Assembly (NCBI GenBank): GCA_051008895.1
Contig: JBPCXI010000085.1
Location: 1 to 13,286 of the forward strand
Reading direction: 5' to 3'
DNA: 13,286 nt
Origin: SMWD01 sp051008895
GTDB taxonomy: Bacteria > Pseudomonadota > Gammaproteobacteria > Steroidobacterales > GCA-2729495
The translations under genes and the position numbers were made by a program. Of this stretch, positions 7,158 through 13,286 are shown in pieces (position 1 is the stretch's first letter; each line of letters starts with the position of its first letter). A model generated the notes under the pieces. The model was given only the letters and a program-made list of their open reading frames with translations. It did no database searches and was not told the origin of the DNA.

Positions 7158-8230
7158 CCGCGCGCGGCGATCTGTCGGTCGGCAACCGGCCGCATAAGCT
7201 CGACCGCGGTCTTGTCGCTCGGCGGCAGTTCGGCGTCCGACTCGCCGAGCGGCTCGACTCGCGAACCCCAGCGTAGCAACGCCGCGCCACGGCTGAGCCC
7301 CGCGCCGAACGCCGGCATCAGGATCAGGTCGCCGGCATTGATGCGGCCGTTGCCGAGTGCCTCGGACATCGCGATCGGAATCGACGACGCGGACGTATTG
7401 CCGAAGCGATCGACGTTGACGTAGACCTGGTCCTCGCCGACGCCGAGCTTGTGCGCGACCGCCTGGATGATGCGCAGGTTGGCCTGGTGCGGGATCACGA
7501 GATTCACGTCGTCGACACCGTAGCCGGTCTGTCCGAGCACGGCCTGCGCAGACACCATCATGCCCTTCGTCGCGCGCCGAAAAATCTCGCGCCCGTCGAA
7601 ATTGAACGTCAAGTCGAGGATGTCGTAGCTCGTGCGGTCGATCGCCGCGCCGAAATTGTCGATCATCAGCGCGCCGGCCGCCGCGCCATCGTTGCCGAGG
7701 TCGGTCGCGAGCACGCCCTCCCCGTCTTCGCCGGGCTCCATGATCACCGCGCCGGAACCATCGCCGAACAACACGCCGGTGTTGCGGTCGGTCCAGTCGA
7801 GGTACCAGGTCAGGCGCTCCGACGCGACCAGCAAAGTGCATTTGCTGACGCCGGTCGTGATCAGGCCGTTCGCGAGCGCGAGCCCGTAGACGAAACCGCT
7901 GCAACCGACGTTAAGGTCCATCGCCGCGACGTCGTCGATGCCGAGCTTCTTCTGCACGATCGACGCGGTGCTCGGCACCAGCAGATCGGGAGTGACGCTC
8001 GCAAAAATGATCGTATCGACGTCACCGGGTTCCTTACCGGCGGCCGCGAGTGCGCGGCTCGCCGACACGACGGCGAGCTCGCTCGAGCCGACGTGCGACA
8101 CGTGGCGCTGGTGAATCCCGGTCCGCTCGACGATCCACTCATCGTTGGTATCGAGGATCGTCGCAATGTCGTCGTTGGTCATGACGGCCGGGGGCGCACA
8201 GTGGCCCCAACCCGTAATCGTGGCAGGCAT
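7154..8230 (-). CDS. beta-ketoacyl-ACP synthase III (FabH-like)
   Basis: A 358-residue KAS III enzyme, which condenses an acyl-CoA starter with malonyl-ACP. The full triad is present: Cys110 in NVGCSGF, His248 in IPHQAN and Asn278 in RFGNTSASS. The N-terminus has the usual NDEWIVERTGI block (29-39), and FGDGSGAV (155-162) and FGAGLSRGAALLRW (308-321) complete the thiolase fold. After this normal end there are about 37 extra, mostly polar residues. The start at 8230 is chosen because the fold begins directly after it and GGGGGA lies six bases upstream. It is divergent from tetR, and a TetR-type operator lies in the shared promoter, so it is probably controlled by that regulator. It may be an accessory FabH serving a specific lipid rather than the housekeeping one; that is inference. 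Confidence 0.9.
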   Translation of the reverse strand: MPATITGWGHCAPPAVMTNDDIATILDTNDEWIVERTGIHQRHVSHVGSSELAVVSASRALAAAGKEPGDVDTIIFASVTPDLLVPSTASIVQKKLGIDDVAAMDLNVGCSGFVYGLALANGLITTGVSKCTLLVASERLTWYLDWTDRNTGVLFGDGSGAVIMEPGEDGEGVLATDLGNDGAAAGALMIDNFGAAIDRTSYDILDLTFNFDGREIFRRATKGMMVSAQAVLGQTGYGVDDVNLVIPHQANLRIIQAVAHKLGVGEDQVYVNVDRFGNTSASSIPIAMSEALGNGRINAGDLILMPAFGAGLSRGAALLRWGSRVEPLGESDAELPPSDKTAVELMRPVADRQIAARG

Positions 8231-8310
8231 GTTCGGTCCCCCCGGTGCCTGGCGGTGACTATTCGTTGTCGCGTGAGAGTAACACCATTCCCGGGCGCGC
8301 CGGCCGGGGG

Positions 8311-8338
8311 TTGACATTTATATCAGAACGCGTATTCT
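8311..8338 (+). promoter_or_regulatory. tetR promoter
   Basis: A perfect -35 TTGACA (8311-8316), a 16-base spacer and TATTCT (8333-8338). The predicted start of transcription is about 8345, one or two bases before the tetR ATG, and there is no Shine-Dalgarno, so the transcript should be leaderless. The palindromic operator covers the downstream spacer and the -10. On the minus strand TATAAA (8322-8317) could be the -10 for the fabH-like gene, with the operator filling its spacer. Confidence 0.7.
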
Positions 8339-8339
8339 G
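8324..8339. promoter_or_regulatory. TetR operator O1 (fabH/tetR divergent promoter)
   Basis: CAGAACGCGTATTCTG, inverted arms CAGAA/TTCTG with a six-base centre. It overlaps the tetR -10, and the same sequence recurs twice downstream (O2, O3). Position predicts repression of tetR itself and of the divergent fabH-like gene. Confidence 0.8.
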
Positions 8340-8346
8340 CTTCCCC

Positions 8347-8928
8347 ATGGCCAGAACCCGAGAATTCGATCCGCGCGAGGCGCTCGACGCCGCGATGACG
8401 CTGTTCTGGGAACAAGGCTTCGGTGACACGTCGATGGAAGATATCGTCGAATCGTCCGGCGTCAGTCGCTACGGGCTATATGGCACGTTCGGCAACAAGC
8501 GCGAGCTGTACATCGCTGCGCTGAAGCGCTACGCGCAGCAAATGGCGACGGAGAACCACGCCCACCTGTTCTCGCCCGACGCGAACCGGGACGACATCGA
8601 GAAGTTCCTGCGCGGCGTCGTCGATCGCGCCGACGGCCCCGAAGGCGGTCGCGGCTGCATGGTCTGCAATGCGGCGATCGAGATCGCGCCGACCGACAGC
8701 ACGGTCGCACATGCGGTTCGCGATTTATACGACCAGCTCGGCAAAGCATTCGCCAACTCGATCAGTAATGGCCAGGCTGCCGGCAACGTGAACCCGAGTC
8801 TCGACCCGCAGGCGACCGGCCAGCTGCTGGTCGGCACGATGCAGGGCATGGTCGTGCTCGCCAGAGCCGGCACGGGCAAGACGCGGCTGAACGCTTACGT
8901 CGATTCGGCGATGTCGATGCTCGAGTAA
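8347..8928 (+). CDS. TetR-family transcriptional regulator
   Basis: A 193-residue TetR repressor. The N-terminal DNA-binding domain (about 8-54) has the classic order: FDPREALDAAMTLFWEQGFGDTSMEDI, then the recognition helix region ESSGVSRYGLYGTFGNKREL (35-54). The remaining helical ligand-binding domain carries RGCMVCNAAIE (102-112), where TetR relatives often have GCLLVN; here two cysteines (104 and 107) form a CxxC. The start at 8347 fits the family N-terminus and the promoter just upstream. Three copies of one palindrome flank this gene and its neighbours, so it probably represses itself, the fabH-like gene and the RND operon until a hydrophobic or reactive ligand binds. The ligand is unknown. 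Confidence 0.92.
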   Translation: MARTREFDPREALDAAMTLFWEQGFGDTSMEDIVESSGVSRYGLYGTFGNKRELYIAALKRYAQQMATENHAHLFSPDANRDDIEKFLRGVVDRADGPEGGRGCMVCNAAIEIAPTDSTVAHAVRDLYDQLGKAFANSISNGQAAGNVNPSLDPQATGQLLVGTMQGMVVLARAGTGKTRLNAYVDSAMSMLE

Positions 8929-8944
8929 AAAAATTTCCCTGAAT

Positions 8945-8960
8945 CAGAACGATTATTCTG
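8945..8960. promoter_or_regulatory. TetR operator O2
   Basis: CAGAACGATTATTCTG, with the same CAGAA/TTCTG arms as O1. It lies 16 bases after the tetR stop and ends 16 bases before the ATG at 8977. No good -35 is present next to it. Confidence 0.78.
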
Positions 8961-8976
8961 CTACGAGGACGAACCG

Positions 8977-9189
8977 ATGAAAGACACCATACATACATTC
9001 CCCGTCAATGCCGCGGGACTCGATCGCCGCCCCGGCGCGATCGGCGCGCCTTTTGCCCGCCACCGCCGCACGCCGACTTTCGACCTGTTCCGCGCGTCGC
9101 AGCGGCTGGACGGAACGACAAACCCGGTCGGCCGTCTTTTTTATTCCCTCAACCAGAACGATCGTTCTGTTTCGGAGGCGAGACAATGA
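8977..9189 (+). CDS. small ORF of 70 residues between tetR and the RND gene
   Basis: A short unrecognised ORF. For it: GAGG (8965-8968) at a suitable distance before the ATG, G/C at about 82% of third positions over roughly codons 8-47, and a stop that overlaps the next start as ATGA (9186-9189), which suggests coupled translation with the RND gene. Against it: no family resemblance, no signal peptide or hydrophobic segment, and its last codons are formed by operator O3 and the RND gene's Shine-Dalgarno. The product would be basic and Arg-rich (DRRPG, ARHRRTP) with little predicted order. It could be a small regulatory or accessory protein, a leader peptide, or the fused remains of a deleted gene. 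Confidence 0.45.
   Translation: MKDTIHTFPVNAAGLDRRPGAIGAPFARHRRTPTFDLFRASQRLDGTTNPVGRLFYSLNQNDRSVSEARQ
9154..9169. promoter_or_regulatory. TetR operator O3, perfect palindrome
   Basis: CAGAACGATCGTTCTG is identical to its own reverse complement over all 16 bases, the best-formed of the three sites. It ends 16 bases before the RND gene's ATG, with GGAGG (9174-9178) between. It should control the RND operon directly, or act as a roadblock to transcription coming from upstream. Confidence 0.82.
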
Positions 9190-11555
9190 CAGACAACATC
9201 AGCCGGCGCATCGACGGATTCGCGGTGTGGCTCGCGCGTGCGGTCATTCATCATCCGTGGCGAGCGTTGTTCGTGGCACTCGCTATCACCGTCGTCGCAG
9301 CCAGCGGCATGCGTCACCTCGAATTCGCGAACAACTATCGCGTGTTCTTCGGCCCGGGCAATCCCGAGCTCACCGCGTTCGAGACGTTTCAGAAAACTTA
9401 CACCAAAAACGACAACCTGCTACTGGTCGTGCGCCCGCGCGCCGGATTCGCGCTCGGCCCGGACACGGCGACGGCGGTCGAACGGCTGACCGAGGAGGCA
9501 TGGCAGATTCCATATGCGAATCGCGTCGACTCGATCACGAATTTCCAGCACAGCTGGGCGGACGGCGATGACCTGACCGTCGAGGACCTGCTGCGCGACG
9601 CCGCTACGCTGAGCGCGGCCGACCTCTCCACCAAACGCGACATCGCGCTCGCCGAACCGCTGCTCGCCGGTAACCTTGTCGCGCTCGACGGCGTCACGAC
9701 CGCGGTTGCGGTGACGCTGCAGTACCCGGAGAAAGACCTGACCGAAGTGCCCCGGGCCGTAAACTACGCCCGCGAGCTCGCGGCCGGCATTGAAGCCGAC
9801 CATCCCGATCTCGAGGTCGCGATCACCGGCGTATCCGCACTGAACAACGCATTCGCCGAAGCCGGCCAGCAGGATGCGACGTCGCTGATCCCGGCGATGT
9901 ACGGATTGCTGATCGTATTCAGTTTTCTCGTGTTGCGCAGTCTCGCCGGTGTCGTCGCGACCGTTCTCGTGATCGTGTTCTCGACACTGGTTGCGCTCGG
10001 TGTCGGCGGCCACATCGGCTGGGCGCTCGACCCGGTGGCCGCGACCGCTCCGGTCATCATCATGACGCTGGCCGTCGCGGACAGTATTCACATACTGACG
10101 ACGCTGCGGTCGCTAATGCGCGAGGGCCTCGACAAGCTAGCGGCGCTGGCGGAGGCCGTGCGGATCAATTTCCTCGCCGTGACGATCACGAGTTTCACGA
10201 CCGTGGTCGGGTTCATGACGCTGAACTTCTCGGACGCACCGCCGTTCAAACATCTCGGTACGCTCGCCGCAGTCGGTATCGCCGCTGCGTGGTTCTTCGC
10301 GCTCGTGCTGCTGCCGGCTGTGATTCGCCTGCTGCCCGTGCGTGTCGCGCCGGCGTCCGACGATCGGCGCGGCCTGGTGGCGGCGCTGAATCGAGTCGCG
10401 GACTTCGTCACGACGCACTATCGCGGCGTGCTGCTCGTCATGGGAACCGCGACGCTCACGCTGATCGCTTTCGTGCCGCGCATCGAACTCAACGACGAAT
10501 TCGTCAGGTACTTCGACCAACGCGTCGAGTTCCGCAACGACTCGGATTTCACGCAGGAACACCTGCGCGGCATCTATCTCGCCGAGTTCTCGATCGCGGC
10601 GGACGAGCCGGGTGGCATCAGCGATCCGCAATACCTGCAGAACCTCGAATCGTTTGTCGACTGGCTGCGCATCCAGCCCGAGGTCGAGCATGTGTTCAGT
10701 TACACGGACATCATCAAGCGGCTGAATCGCAACATGCACGGCGACGACGACGACTGGTACGCGATACCCGAGGACCGTGAACTTGCGGCGCAGTACCTGC
10801 TGCTCTACGAGTTGTCGCTGCCGTACGGCCTGGATTTGAACGATCGCATCAACATCGACAAATCCGCGACCCGCGTGACCGTCACGCTCACCGACATCTC
10901 GACCGCCGAAGGTCGTGTGTTCTATGACCGTGCGACGCGGTGGCTCAAGGGCAACACGCCCGAGAGCATGTGGACCGATCCGACCGGCGCGTTCGTGATG
11001 TTCTCGTACATCTCGCAGCGCAATGTCGAGTCGATGCTGACCGGCAACGTGATCGCTGTCATCGCGATCGCGCTGATCATGATGGTCGCGCTGCGCAGCG
11101 TCCGCTACGGCGCGCTGAGCGTGATCCCGAACGCGGCGCCGATCCTCGTCACGCTGGGGATCTGGGCGCTGACGGTCGGGCAGGTCGGCATGCCGGCCGC
11201 GACCGTGACCGCGACGTCGCTCGGCATCATCGTCGACGATACCGTGCACTTTCTCATCAAATACCTGCATGCGCTGCGGGAGAAACACCTGGAGCGGCCG
11301 GCTGCGATTCGCTACGCGTTCGAGACAGTCGGCACCGCAATCGTTGCGACGACGCTGATCCTCGCCGCCGGTTTCGCGCTGCTCGCCGCGTCGACATTCA
11401 AAATCAATGCCGAGATGGGGCTGCTGACCGCGCTTGCGATCGTCGTCGCCCTGATTCTCGATTTCCTGTTGCTGCCGGCAATCCTGATGATCGGCTACCG
11501 GCGGCCCGACTCAGTGGAGGACACCGATGAAAACCTCGTTACCCAGATTGCATAG
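9186..11555 (+). CDS. RND/MMPL-family permease (COG1033 type)
   Basis: A 789-residue inner-membrane transporter with two repeats of one helix, a large periplasmic loop and five helices. The first helix is at about 25-45; loop 1 (46-230) starts with FANNYRVFFGPGNPEL, typical of MMPL-type proteins; helices 2-6 lie at about 232-375. The second repeat has helix 7 at about 412-430, loop 2 to about 620, and helices 8-12 to about 775. Acidic residues in the helices that form the proton path are present: Asp299 in LAVADSIH and Asp684/Asp685 in GIIVDDTVH. Members of this group (with hopanoid exporter HpnN and mycobacterial MmpL) usually move lipids or hydrophobic molecules and do not need an AcrA-type adaptor; none is seen here. 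GGAGG precedes the ATG. The end overlaps the next gene by 29 bases. Confidence 0.9.
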   Translation: MTDNISRRIDGFAVWLARAVIHHPWRALFVALAITVVAASGMRHLEFANNYRVFFGPGNPELTAFETFQKTYTKNDNLLLVVRPRAGFALGPDTATAVERLTEEAWQIPYANRVDSITNFQHSWADGDDLTVEDLLRDAATLSAADLSTKRDIALAEPLLAGNLVALDGVTTAVAVTLQYPEKDLTEVPRAVNYARELAAGIEADHPDLEVAITGVSALNNAFAEAGQQDATSLIPAMYGLLIVFSFLVLRSLAGVVATVLVIVFSTLVALGVGGHIGWALDPVAATAPVIIMTLAVADSIHILTTLRSLMREGLDKLAALAEAVRINFLAVTITSFTTVVGFMTLNFSDAPPFKHLGTLAAVGIAAAWFFALVLLPAVIRLLPVRVAPASDDRRGLVAALNRVADFVTTHYRGVLLVMGTATLTLIAFVPRIELNDEFVRYFDQRVEFRNDSDFTQEHLRGIYLAEFSIAADEPGGISDPQYLQNLESFVDWLRIQPEVEHVFSYTDIIKRLNRNMHGDDDDWYAIPEDRELAAQYLLLYELSLPYGLDLNDRINIDKSATRVTVTLTDISTAEGRVFYDRATRWLKGNTPESMWTDPTGAFVMFSYISQRNVESMLTGNVIAVIAIALIMMVALRSVRYGALSVIPNAAPILVTLGIWALTVGQVGMPAATVTATSLGIIVDDTVHFLIKYLHALREKHLERPAAIRYAFETVGTAIVATTLILAAGFALLAASTFKINAEMGLLTALAIVVALILDFLLLPAILMIGYRRPDSVEDTDENLVTQIA

Positions 11556-12339
11556 GCCTTGGGCCGTCCCGGCCATACTCTTTGCGCTGCTCGCGGCCAA
11601 TATCGCCGCGGCGGCCACGGACAACCGCGGCTTCGACATCGCGGCCCGCTCCGATCGCAGCGACCGCGGCTTCGGCGACAGCACCGTCGCGCTGCAAATG
11701 ATCCTGCGCAATGCCGCAGGGCAGGAGACGACGCGAGCACTGTGGCTCAACACGCTCGAGATTCCCGACGAGAGCGCCGGCGACAAGAGCATGATCGTTT
11801 TCGAGACGCCCGCCGACATCGAGGGCACCGCGCTGCTGTCGCACGCGAAGATTCTCGACCCGGACGACCAGTGGCTGTATCTGCCCGCGCTGAAGCGCGT
11901 GAAGCGTATCTCGTCGGTCAACAAGTCAGGGCCGTTCGTCGGCAGCGAGTTCGCGTTCGAGGACTTCACCGCGCTCGAACTCGAGAAATACGACTACACG
12001 TACGTGCGCACCGAAACCTGCGGTGAGTTCACTTGCGACGTCGTCGAGCGAGCACCACGCTACGAGCACTCGGGCTACACCCGCCAGCTGTCGTGGATCG
12101 ACCAGGACATCTTCCAGGTCCGGCGCGTCGAATTCTTCGACCGGCGCGGTGACCTGCTGAAGACGCTGACGCTCGAAGATTATCGCGTATACGACGACCG
12201 CTACTGGCGACCGCATAGACTCGCGATGGTCAACCACCAGACCGGCAAATCGACGGACCTCGTCTACGACGACTACGCGTTCGGCACCGGGCTGTCGGAT
12301 CGCGACTTCGTCAAGGGCAGCTTGAAGAGACAACGATAG
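11527..12339 (+). CDS. periplasmic outer-membrane lipoprotein-sorting (LolA-like) protein
   Basis: A 270-residue secreted protein: signal peptide to about residue 30 (ANIAAAA/TDN), then a LolA/LolB-like fold of the type annotated as outer membrane lipoprotein-sorting protein. The hallmark is DDQWLYLPALKRVKRISS (113-130) followed by GPFVGSEFAFEDF (135-147). Cys165 and Cys170 (CGEFTC) could form a disulfide. LolA-fold proteins carry acyl chains in a half-barrel cavity across the periplasm. The gene starts inside the end of the RND gene with GGAGG (11516-11520) upstream, so translation is coupled and a joint function is very likely: permease hands cargo to this carrier, or takes it from it. There is no lipobox cysteine, so it is soluble. 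Confidence 0.87.
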   Translation: MKTSLPRLHRPWAVPAILFALLAANIAAAATDNRGFDIAARSDRSDRGFGDSTVALQMILRNAAGQETTRALWLNTLEIPDESAGDKSMIVFETPADIEGTALLSHAKILDPDDQWLYLPALKRVKRISSVNKSGPFVGSEFAFEDFTALELEKYDYTYVRTETCGEFTCDVVERAPRYEHSGYTRQLSWIDQDIFQVRRVEFFDRRGDLLKTLTLEDYRVYDDRYWRPHRLAMVNHQTGKSTDLVYDDYAFGTGLSDRDFVKGSLKRQR

Positions 12340-12354
12340 CCAACGAAACGGCAT

Positions 12355-12419
12355 CAGACACCACAATCCGATGAGTTAGTAGTCATGTATGCGAAGGAAG
12401 CAAAACCACAGGTGTCTGA
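12355..12419. repeat. 9-bp inverted repeat around the barrel gene's start
   Basis: TCAGACACC (12355-12363) and GGTGTCTGA (12411-12419) are exact inverted copies separated by 47 bases. The barrel gene's ATG (12385) and its weak ribosome site lie in the loop. It could fold in the mRNA and modulate translation of the third gene, or be a pair of GTGTCTGA-type repeat half-sites. Confidence 0.5.
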
Positions 12420-13286
12420 AACCTTTTTGGCGCTATTTCTCGTCGTCCTGTTCGAGCTCGCGGTAGTGACACCGTCCGTGGCGGCGGAGGGTTGGAGTCT
12501 CAGCGGTTCTATGGGCGCGGAAACCCGCATCTTCCTCCACGAACCGCAGTTCCCCGCTCAGCTCAGCGGCGCGCAAGGCGCGCTGCTGCTGAACCCCGAG
12601 CTACGCTATCGCAGCCGGGACAGGCGAAACCTCGTGCGCTTCGCACCGAACGTTCGCATCGATAGTCGCGATCGCAAACGTAGCCTGGTCGACGTGACCG
12701 AACTCGTCTGGACCTATGTCGGCGACGACTGGGAGACCGTGACCGGCATCAACAAGGTCTTCTGGGGCGTGACCGAATCGCGACACCTGGTCGACATCGT
12801 GAACCAGACCGACCTCGCCGAGGACATCGACGGCGAGGAGAAACTCGGCCAGCCGATGTTCAGCATCGCAACCCAGCGGGACTGGGGACGAGTCGACGCT
12901 TTCATACTGACGGGATTTCGCGAGCGAACGTTTCCCGGATCGGAGGGCCGGCTGCGCGCGCCGCTGCCTGTCGACGTCGACAATCCGGAATACGAGTCCG
13001 GCGCGCAGGAGAATCACGTCGACTACGCGTTGCGATATACGCATTACCTGGGTGACTGGGACATCGGACTGTCGGGATTTCGCGGCACCGGCCGCGAGCC
13101 GCGCCAGCGCCAGGACGCCGCGGGCAACATGCTCATTCCGATCTACGACCAGATCGCGCAGTTCGGCGCCGACCTGCAGTACACGCGGGACGCGATGCTG
13201 TACAAGTTTGAAGGCATTGTCCGCGAAGGCCAGGGCGATACATTCACCGCTGCAGTCGCCGGCTTCGAATACACGCTGTACCAGCT
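12385..13286 (+). CDS. outer-membrane beta-barrel protein, DUF1302-like (3' end outside window)
   Basis: The frame is open from ATG 12385 to the window edge (300 codons). It begins with a signal peptide (hydrophobic about residues 14-34, cleavage after SVAA at 34), then alternating polar and hydrophobic strands with many aromatic residues, as in outer-membrane barrels. The block VFWGVTESRHLVDIVNQTD (125-143) is typical of DUF1302-like proteins that accompany RND/MMPL plus LolA-like genes; this assignment rests on memory of that motif. Later strands (for example HVDYALRYTHYL and DIGLSGFRGTG) fit barrel architecture. The Shine-Dalgarno is weak (GATGAG), and the ATG lies in the loop of an inverted repeat, 45 bases after the carrier gene. 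It probably forms the outer-membrane end of the same transport system. Confidence 0.78.
   Translation, partial: MYAKEAKPQVSETFLALFLVVLFELAVVTPSVAAEGWSLSGSMGAETRIFLHEPQFPAQLSGAQGALLLNPELRYRSRDRRNLVRFAPNVRIDSRDRKRSLVDVTELVWTYVGDDWETVTGINKVFWGVTESRHLVDIVNQTDLAEDIDGEEKLGQPMFSIATQRDWGRVDAFILTGFRERTFPGSEGRLRAPLPVDVDNPEYESGAQENHVDYALRYTHYLGDWDIGLSGFRGTGREPRQRQDAAGNMLIPIYDQIAQFGADLQYTRDAMLYKFEGIVREGQGDTFTAAVAGFEYTLYQ

Noticed and set aside
7086..7904. 272-residue minus-strand frame overlapping the FabH gene
   Set aside because: Out-of-frame copy of the same strand, extremely Arg-rich, while the FabH frame contains the full catalytic triad.
8926..8945. A-rich tract after tetR (A7 followed by TTT) as a terminator
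   Set aside because: No GC-rich stem precedes it; more likely an A/T-rich upstream element near operator O2.
10137..11288. 383-residue minus-strand frame inside the RND gene
   Set aside because: Antisense shadow rich in His, Arg and Asp, with no domain; the plus strand encodes a clear permease.
12601..13044. 147-residue minus-strand frame near the right end
   Set aside because: Lies antisense to the barrel protein, which has a signal peptide and family motif and stays open to the window edge.

Overview
The window is GC-rich (third codon positions are strongly G/C) and densely packed. Gene types and domain styles suggest a free-living, respiring gammaproteobacterium; placement near Woeseia-, Steroidobacter- or Chromatiales-like lineages is an impression from gene style only. 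There are eleven complete genes, one small ORF of uncertain status, and two genes cut by the window edges. No tRNA, rRNA, CRISPR array, intact insertion sequence or phage gene was seen. No gene-free stretch exceeds about 120 bases.

Layout. 1-1243 (+): tail of an unidentified protein (perhaps saccharopine-dehydrogenase-like), a DUF4166 protein, and a four-helix membrane protein resembling DUF6524. 1240-2277 (-): a multi-helix membrane protein rich in histidines, of unknown function. 2346-4118 (+): an SLC13-type ion transporter with two internal TrkA-C-like domains. 4138-5141 (-): a TspO/MBR-like membrane protein followed by a small lipoprotein. 5191-6177 (+): a membrane-anchored diheme cytochrome c. 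6291-7157 (+): an MBL-fold hydrolase, tail to tail with a FabH-type beta-ketoacyl synthase III at 7154-8230 (-). 8347 to the window end (+): a TetR regulator, a small 70-residue ORF, an RND/MMPL-family permease, a periplasmic LolA-like carrier protein, and the first 300 codons of a predicted outer-membrane beta-barrel.

The most interesting part is 7154-13286. Three near-identical 16-bp palindromes (consensus CAGAACGNNNRTTCTG) lie in the fabH/tetR divergent promoter, just before the 70-residue ORF, and just before the RND gene. They are the obvious operators of the adjacent TetR protein. The second and third operators each sit exactly 16 nt before a start codon, inside a duplicated operator/Shine-Dalgarno/start module (32 of 44 bases identical). 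The regulon would join an acyl-chain condensing enzyme (FabH-like), an inner-membrane RND/MMPL permease, a LolA-fold periplasmic carrier and an outer-membrane barrel. That is a plausible self-contained route for making or modifying a lipid-like molecule and moving it across the envelope, analogous in logic to mycobacterial MmpL/LppX pairs and to aryl-polyene clusters. The cargo is unknown, and the functional link is inference from family identity, shared operators and gene order.

Other points: the second heme of the diheme cytochrome appears to have His where a Met ligand is usual; two convergent gene pairs share their stop codons; tetR and possibly the cytochrome and MBL genes look leaderless; and a run of ten Cs sits at the end of the DUF4166 gene.
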